Shown here in pieces: positions 33,784-39,214 of a DNA stretch of 39,214 bases (position 1 is its first letter; every line of letters begins with the position of its first letter). The translations under genes were made by a program, and so were the position numbers. The stretch covers positions 1 to 39,214 of the forward strand of contig NZ_LDTF01000088.1 of assembly GCF_001477495.1 (NCBI RefSeq), given 5' to 3'. The notes beneath the pieces were generated by a model. It saw nothing but the letters and a program-made list of their open reading frames with translations, had not been told where the DNA came from and did not search any database. Origin of the DNA: Sphingomonas yabuuchiae. Lineage in GTDB: Bacteria; Pseudomonadota; Alphaproteobacteria; Sphingomonadales; Sphingomonadaceae.

Positions 33784-34182
33784 ATGCCGTAGCGTCTAAA
33801 TCTGACCGCCCTCCTTGTTGACGAATATGACACTGCCATCGACTTTTTCGTCGGAAAATTCGGCTTCGAGTTGCGCGAGGACACAGCGCCGACAGATGGA
33901 AAGCGGTGGGTGGTGGTCGCACCACATGGCGCGGCGAGAGGACTGCTACTGGCGCGGGCTGTCGGTGACAGGCAACGTAGAGCGGTCGGCGATCAGAGTG
34001 GCGGTCGGGTGTTCTTGTTCCTTGAAACTGATGATTTCGCCCGCGACCACCTTGCCTATACCCAGCGGGGCATCCGATTCGTCCGGAAGCCTTTCCACGA
34101 ACAGTATGGCATCGTGGCCGTCTTCGAGACCTTTTATGGCAACCGATTGGATTTGATCGAACCTGTCACCGCCAAGCAATGA
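33784..34182 (+). pseudogene. VOC/glyoxalase-family protein gene with TAG at codon 3
   Basis: From ATG 33784 the codons are ATG CCG TAG, then an intact frame of 129 codons: RLNLTALLVDEYDTAIDFFV, GKFGFELREDTAPTDGKRWV, a middle with RVFLFLETDDFARDHLAYTQ, and VAVFETFYGNRLDLIEPVTA. This is a single vicinal-oxygen-chelate domain as in small glyoxalase or antibiotic-binding relatives, with the metal-ligand Glu in DLIEP. Without the stop the protein would have a normal length of 132. The ATG lies 20 bases after the end of the IS481 copy, so its promoter is probably gone too. A weak start at CTG 33802 or TTG 33871 could still give a shorter product. Confidence 0.7.
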
Positions 34183-34260
34183 CTCCCATTTCTCGATAGA
34201 GACCGTCCGAAAACGTAGATCAGGATTCCCGTGCGCATTTCGGCAGTGTAATCTTCTGGC

Positions 34261-34987
34261 ATGGCGTACATCGAGGGGCATGCTCGGGATCAGGCGCTGC
34301 TGCTGCCAGCGTCGGTCGAAGACTATGTGGCGGCAGACAATCCGGTGCGGTTCATCGATGCATTCGTCGAGGACCTCGATCTGGGCGCTGCCGGTTTCCA
34401 GAGGACGCAGCCGAAGGCGACGGGACGGCCCGGTTACGATCCGGCCGACATGCTCAAGCTGTACCTGTACGGCTATCTGAACCGCGTGCGCTCTAGCCGG
34501 CGCCTGGCGGCGGAGGCGACCCGCAATCTCGAATTGATCTGGCTGCTGCGCGGGGTGCGGCCGGGCTTTCGGACCATCGCCGAGTTTCGTCGCGATAACC
34601 GGGCCGCGTTCAAGGCGGTGTTCCGCGCCTTCGTCCTGCTGTGCCGCAAGCTCGACCTGTTCGGACGTGAGTTGCTGGCAGTGGACGGCACCCGGCTGAA
34701 GGCGGTGAATAGTCGGGCGCGCAACTTCAGCCGTGAACGACTGGCGACGTATCTCGCCTCGACCGGCGCGTGACTGGAGCGGTATCTGGCGGAGCTGGAC
34801 CAGATCGACCGCGGCGAGGATGGTGCCGGCACCGGTCGCGGCGAGGCGCTGGCAACCAAGATCGCCCGACTGCATGAACAGCGTCAGGCGAGCGCGGCGC
34901 TGCTCGAGCAGTTGCAGGAAAGCGGCGAAGGGCAGATCTCGCTCACCGATCCCGACGCACGCCTGATGGTGGCGCATTCGAAGGTCA
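34261..34987 (+). pseudogene. IS1182-type transposase, truncated with internal TGA
   Basis: ATG 34261 opens MAYIEGHARDQALLLPASVE and DYVAADNPVRFIDAFVEDLD, then RPGYDPADMLKLYLYGYLNR and the segment LFGRELLAVDGTRLKAVNSR, which holds the first catalytic Asp. A TGA at 34771-34773 stands where Arg (CGA) is likely; the same frame then continues LERYLAELDQIDRGEDGAGT and ISLTDPDARLMVAHSKV. There the similarity stops abruptly at about 34987, where DNA of the addB fragment begins on the other strand. The rest of the catalytic domain is absent, so it is inactive. Confidence 0.85.
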
Positions 34988-36610
34988 CCTGCGCGCCCAA
35001 ATCCGCCAGCACTCTGGCCCAGTGGCGCGCCGCGGTGGCGATGTCGGCCTGCAGGGCGCCGCGCTCCACTTCCCATTCGGGCGCCGCCAGCCATGGCATC
35101 TCGCCTGCGATCCTCAGCGCCAGCAGCATGGGCACGCGCGCCGCCGCCGCCTCCGCCGTGGGCACGGGGTAGCCGGCGGGGAACAGGTCCTCGAACACGC
35201 CATGCGCCAGCGTTCCGCGGCCCATCACGTCCAGCGCCTCCGGCTGCCAGTCCACAGGCTTCGTGCTTAGTTCCTCCAGCAGCCAGGCCAGCGGGCTGAC
35301 CAGCAGCGTCTCCAGCCGGCTCGGGCTTTGCGGACGCACCTGTCCTTCCCCATCCCGGCGAATCCTCAACAAGTCACGGCCGAATTCATAATGAACTGGC
35401 GGCTGGACTCGCTTGGCGGACTTGAACTCAGGCCGGAGGCGCCAATCGACCAGCGCGTCCCACGCCGCGCCGCCGTCGGCCAGCGGCGCAATCAGCTCTT
35501 CAACCTTGCCCACGCCCGCAACCAGCCGCGCCACCAGCGCCAGCCCCGCAGCAGGGGCCAGCGGCTTACCCACCCCGTCCCGCTCCGAACACAGCAGCAC
35601 GATCCGCTCGCTTGCCGCGCACAGCTACCGCCGGAATAGGGCCAGCCCCCTCTCCAGCACCTGTCCGCGCGAGGGCAGGCGCAGCCCGATCGCTTCGGCA
35701 ATTAGCGCCACCTCGCTGTCCAGCAACAGCGGGTTGCCGCCGCCTGCGCGGGGGTAGCAGCCATCATTGCAGCCCAGCACCAGCACCCGACGAAAGGCCC
35801 GGCGCGGCGCCTCCCCGTCATGCAGCACGGCGATGCCGCCGCAGAACACGGGCCCGCGCCCACCGTCGCCATTGCCATAGGGCGCAACCAGCCCGATCAG
35901 CCGCTCCCATGCGGGCGGTGCCTTATCCGCCGGCACCTCGCGCAGCAGGCGCGCGATCCAGCCGCGGGCCTCCGCCCGTTCATCGCGCAAGCTATCGCCC
36001 CCGCTTACGCGCTTCATCAGCAGGTGCAGCCGTTCGGCGAGTTCGCCGTTGGTTGTTGGCGGCGGCAGCGCTAGCAAGGCGCGCATTGCCAGTCCGGCCC
36101 GATCAAGCTCGATGCCCCGATAGGGATCGCCCTCCCCCGCCACGATCCGCCGCGCCAGCGCCGCGCTAGCGCCGCCGAAATTTGCCAGCGGATTGGCATG
36201 GAGCGAGGCCAGCACCATCGCGGGCACCGGCGGACGCAGCGCGCGCAGGAACAGCAGCAACAGCTCCGCTCCCAAGTTGCGCGCCCCCGCAACTGCCGGC
36301 ACGCCGGACAGCACTAGGCCGCACGCTGGCGCAATTTGTGCCAGATGCGCGGCATGGGATCCGCCCTGTGGCACGATGATGCCGATTTCACCCATGGTCA
36401 GCCCCGGAATTTCGCGCAGCCAGCGCTGGATGATGGCCAGGGCCGCTTCCGCCTCCGTCAAGCTGTCGCGAACGGACAGGACACAAAGGCTGTCATCCAC
36501 CTGGACGGGTTGCTCGCCTGGATCCGTCAGGCCGCGCTGCACATGGCCGACCAGCGTGGCATTGGGTGCAGCAGGCTCCAACCGCTCGCCCAGCAGGCGC
36601 CGATAATCGG
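34988..36610 (-). pseudogene. addB: addB fragment (AddAB helicase-nuclease subunit), displaced
   Basis: On the minus strand one frame of about 540 codons reads through a single TAG at 35625-35627. Before it are LCVLSVRDSLTEAEAALAII, LTMGEIGIIVPQGGSHAAHL, PAVAGARNLGAELLLLFLRA and RRVLVLGCNDGCYPRAGGGN, as in the inactivated helicase part of alphaproteobacterial AddB. After it come IVLLCSERDGVGKPL, SPSRLETLLVSPLAWLLEEL and RGTLAHGVFEDLFPAGYPVP, the start of the RecB-like nuclease domain. The C-terminal nuclease motif is lost at the junction with the IS1182 remnant, and the N-terminal part is lost at about 36610 where an AAA gene joins. A functional addB should exist elsewhere. This looks like a translocated piece. 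Confidence 0.8.
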
Positions 36611-37612
36611 CACCCCAACGCCAGCCTGCTGCGCTTCGGCGAAGACCGCGTCTGGCGTCCCTCCGAGGTCATGGCCGAGGTTCGCCGCTACATCACCGAG
36701 TGGAACGCGCGGCACGACGATCCTGAGGACCGGATCGTCGGCGTGGTCATGGACTCCGCTACCAGCATGGCCGGGTTCGACGGCATGGAGGGCGAGGCCA
36801 CCACCAACTTCTTTTTCTACCTCGGCCGCCTATGCGAAGCGCTCGGCATCTTCTTCACGATCATCGGCCATGTCCCGAAGGCCGCTTTCGTCCCCCGCAA
36901 GGATCCGTGGGGCAGCGCCGCATCCCGGCTGCGCTTCGTTGCCATGTGGACGACGGCACCGCGCATGGCGGTCGAGGTGCGCCTGATCCAGGAGTGGCGC
37001 GAGAAGGGAGGGCCCTACTACGAGGCGGAGGAACTTCGCGACCTCTTCCCCGATATCGAGCGCAAGGACTTCCTCGTCATCTATGCCGCCAAGGCCAACT
37101 TGCTCGGGGTCTGCCGCGAACCACGCTACCTCATCCGCGACGCTCAGGGGGCATTCCGCGAGGTGAGCCTCCCTGCCCCCACCGATGACGAGGGCACTGG
37201 TGCTGGCGAACCGACGCCGCCGCAGTCTCAGGCCAAGCCGAAGTCCGGAGCCAAGCCGAAGACCTCTCGCACTGCGCCGTCCCGCGCTGACCGATCCCGA
37301 CGTGTCGAGCAGGACTACACCCCGGGCACCGCCCTCGTGATGCAGGTCATGGGCGTGACCTATCCTGACCTTGCCGATGGTCAGCGCGTCGCGGCCGACC
37401 GCGTCATGAAGACGCTCAAGGCCATGCATGCCGAGCAGCCCCTGCCCGCGCGGTCGCTAGTCGGCAGCGCCTCAGGCGGCGGCAAGACCGGCGCGCGTGC
37501 CGGCAGCATCGCCTGGCACTTCCAGAAACTTGAGGAGCGCGGCATCCTCATCAAGCGCAACAGCCGACATTTCTATGTCGGCCAGACCGATGCACCCACC
37601 GACCAGCCATAG
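36611..37612 (+). pseudogene. RepA-like AAA ATPase, 5'-truncated
   Basis: About 330 C-terminal residues of a RecA-fold ATPase remain. HPNASLLRFGEDRVWRPSEV is the first part in frame; RIVGVVMDSATSMAGFDGME holds the Walker B-like Asp, followed by FYLGRLCEALGIFFTIIGHV. The Walker A loop would lie before the junction and is missing. Then there is a Lys/Pro/Ser-rich linker (about 37200-37310) and a C-terminal winged-helix-like part (MKTLKAMHAEQPLPARSLVG, then EERGILIKRNSRHFYVGQ). RepA-like ATPases of this sort are replication helicases of plasmids, phages and integrative elements. The frame is open further upstream to 36566, but that part is antisense to addB. It may have been a cargo replication gene of an element now broken up. 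Confidence 0.7.
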
Positions 37613-37620
37613 AGCATGTC

Positions 37621-37636
37621 GCGGCCATCAGGCCGC
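37621..37636 (+). other. short hairpin after the AAA remnant
   Basis: GCGGCC-ATCA-GGCCGC is a perfect 6-bp stem with a 4-base loop, starting 8 bases after the AAA stop. No T-run follows directly, although a CT-rich tract with TTTTTT lies 45 to 60 bases further on. Confidence 0.35.
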
Positions 37637-37771
37637 TCATCAGCCCTGACAGCGTCCCGAGCGAGCGTCGCCCCTTCTCCTCTTTTTTCCCTCCTCAAGG
37701 TCGACCTGCAATCGATCGATTCTGGAGAAGATTGGCGAAAGCCAGAGAAAGGAAAAAAAGGAGTATTTAGA

Positions 37772-39214
37772 ATGAAGACGTTCGCAACTGACCTGCTTGA
37801 AGCCACGCTGGTCGATAAGTTCGATGCTGCCTTGCGCTCGGTTGAACTGGAGAACGGAACATTGCTCGCCACTGTCTTAGCATCCGCGATCATGGTTGAT
37901 CTACGATGCAGCGGGAGTGAGGATGGCGTCGATACAATCGACACTCTGGACGAAGACGCAATCAAGGAGCTTGGCGCCCTTCTGTTATTCGCCATCGAGG
38001 GAGACGATAGGCCGTTCACCCTCCCGCTCGGCACCGTAGTTCGGCCGTACGAACCGGGTTCGGTCGAGATCGGAGAGGAAGTCTGGGTGATCCAGACGGG
38101 CAAGCCGGGCCTGTCTCCGATCGAGATCGTCCGGCACGACGCCTATGGCCGTAACCTCGAGTTGCTACGTGAATTCATCGGCAAATGGGTTCAAGGTCGG
38201 CCGTGGCAATGCATCGGCCTGCCCTCACCCAGCAACATCTCGGATTACGGTCCCGTAAATCTGCTCGCGTTCCCGCCCTTTCACGACGCTGGCGGCGTGG
38301 TATTGCAACGAGAGGTCAACAGCACCGGTGCGGCCTGCTTCGCCGCCGCCATGCCGGAGGACATCAAGTTCCTGGCCTTGTCGATCGCTAACGACATGAG
38401 AGCCATGTGGCACCGTCGGCAGGACATAGCCGATCAAGCTCGCGCGGTGCGCCAGATCGCCGAGAGCAAGATCTCGAACGATGCGGTTGGCGTCGCGCTG
38501 CACGCGATCGCCATCGACCTTCACCGGCAACATACCGACAAGCACTTCGGCTTCTACGTCCACTATGACGCCATCGACGATGCCTTCCGTCCCGGCGTGG
38601 TGCGAAACTTCATGCCCGCTCCCTTCGAGGGCGTGTATCCAAACCAGGGCGCCACCCACGAGATCGTCGGTCGCCGCGAAGCACGAGACGCCGTGCGCGC
38701 GCTTGGCGCAGACGGTGTCCGCCTGTTCTTTGCGGAATATGAGCGCGAAGCCACGCGACTTGCGCGGATCGACAGCCACGAGGCTGACACGGCCAGGATC
38801 CGGCTACAGCAACTCGAGCGCGAACTTGGCAATCTGTATGAAAATCTGCTGGCGGGTATCGCCAGCCCTGCCCTGCGTCAGATGATCGACGAACGGGAGA
38901 CGGAGAAGGCCCGTCTCATCTCGCGAAACGCTATCGTCGACAAAGGCGTGGTCTCGCATCGCACGCTTCCAACGCCATCCGCTCTGCAAGCCCAGTTTCA
39001 GGCGCGGATCGCCGACCTGCGCAGCACGCTGGAAGATCCTGCGGTTCGCGGACATGCCGCATCGATCATGTCGCGGCTTATCGAGAGCGTGACGATCTAT
39101 CCGGATGCACCGGAGGGTCCTGCAGCGGAGGTGGTGGCGTACGCCATAAACGACAACGCCGCCCGTGAGGGCGGCGTGTCGAGTTCTATAGCGGTGGTTG
39201 CGGGGGCAGGATTT
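37772..39214 (+). CDS. chimeric ORF: unrecognised N-terminal region plus serine-recombinase tail, 3' open
   Basis: From ATG 37772 one frame stays open for 481 codons to the window end. AAGGAG lies 8 bases upstream. Residues 1 to about 305 start MKTFATDLLEATLVDKFDAA and include GPVNLLAFPPFHDAGGVVLQ and DKHFGFYVHYDAIDDAFRPG; I recognise no family, and this part uses more A/T-ending codons (TTA, CTA, ACA) than neighbours, suggesting transfer. From about 310 the sequence is like the C-terminus of large serine recombinases: LFFAEYEREATRLARIDSHE, LERELGNLYENLLAGIASPA, a coiled-coil-like LRQMIDERETEKARL, and IADLRSTLEDPAVRGHAASI, ending VAGAGF at the edge. No resolvase domain with catalytic Ser is present. 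The recombinase part is therefore a tail without its enzyme; fusion by recombination is the simplest view. Confidence 0.75.
   Translation, partial: MKTFATDLLEATLVDKFDAALRSVELENGTLLATVLASAIMVDLRCSGSEDGVDTIDTLDEDAIKELGALLLFAIEGDDRPFTLPLGTVVRPYEPGSVEIGEEVWVIQTGKPGLSPIEIVRHDAYGRNLELLREFIGKWVQGRPWQCIGLPSPSNISDYGPVNLLAFPPFHDAGGVVLQREVNSTGAACFAAAMPEDIKFLALSIANDMRAMWHRRQDIADQARAVRQIAESKISNDAVGVALHAIAIDLHRQHTDKHFGFYVHYDAIDDAFRPGVVRNFMPAPFEGVYPNQGATHEIVGRREARDAVRALGADGVRLFFAEYEREATRLARIDSHEADTARIRLQQLERELGNLYENLLAGIASPALRQMIDERETEKARLISRNAIVDKGVVSHRTLPTPSALQAQFQARIADLRSTLEDPAVRGHAASIMSRLIESVTIYPDAPEGPAAEVVAYAINDNAAREGGVSSSIAVVAGAGF

Noticed and set aside
33946..35094. A 382-codon minus-strand frame across the VOC and IS1182 remnants
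   Set aside because: It crosses the junction of unrelated fragments and its product is Gln/Arg-rich noise, while the plus strand has clear transposase and VOC sequence.
1..39214. CRISPR arrays, rRNA or tRNA genes
   Set aside because: No regularly spaced repeats and no tRNA-like cloverleaf with T-loop consensus were found by eye on either strand.

Overview
The window looks like chromosome of a high-GC alphaproteobacterium of the Sphingomonas type. The signs are three very large TonB-dependent receptors of the sphingomonad kind (signal peptide ending ALAQ/AFAQ, then an Ala/Pro-rich linker and a DIVVTG-like plug start), a HisKA_2 sensor kinase, a DUF4118 sensor domain, and strong G/C preference at third codon positions. 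This placement is inferred from gene content only; there is no rRNA or tRNA in the window.

Positions 1-5240: the 3' end of an FtsX-like ABC permease, a DUF427 protein, a secreted GH55-like beta-helix enzyme (1009 aa) and a stand-alone LuxR-type DNA-binding protein. Positions 5241-14445: a carbohydrate locus with a gluconate permease (gntT-like) preceded by a coupled 16-codon leader, a FadR-type GntR regulator, a convergent gluconokinase, a second GH55-like enzyme that is also exactly 1009 aa, and a TonB receptor. The likely logic is beta-1,3-glucan binding and hydrolysis outside the inner membrane, followed by uptake of gluconate (possibly formed by periplasmic glucose oxidation) and phosphorylation for the Entner-Doudoroff pathway. 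The hydrolase substrate and the oxidation step are inferred.

Positions 14465-28202: a second TonB receptor whose 5' leader can fold into two mutually exclusive hairpins around its ribosome binding site; a GAF protein translationally coupled to an MHYT-GGDEF-EAL cyclic-di-GMP enzyme; a third TonB receptor; a DUF2332 protein; a chemoreceptor preceded by a small coupled ORF; and an orphan sensor histidine kinase. Positions 28281-31892: a 1203-residue secreted protein with two GH43-type catalytic propellers, probably arabinan or xylan directed.

Positions about 32000-39214: a decayed mobile region. It holds a small HNH protein with altered motif residues, an ORF cut by an IS481-family copy, that IS (its transposase broken by two TAG codons, a frameshift and two short palindromic REP-like insertions), a VOC-family gene with TAG at codon 3, a truncated IS1182-type transposase with an internal TGA, a displaced piece of addB with an in-frame TAG, the C-terminal part of a RepA-like AAA ATPase, and a long ORF running off the window that joins an unrecognised N-terminal region to a large-serine-recombinase tail. 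The strongest points for a second look are the receptor leader switch, the paired GH55 genes bracketing gluconate genes, the leader peptide of the gluconate permease, the REP-like insertions, and the recombinase-tail chimera.
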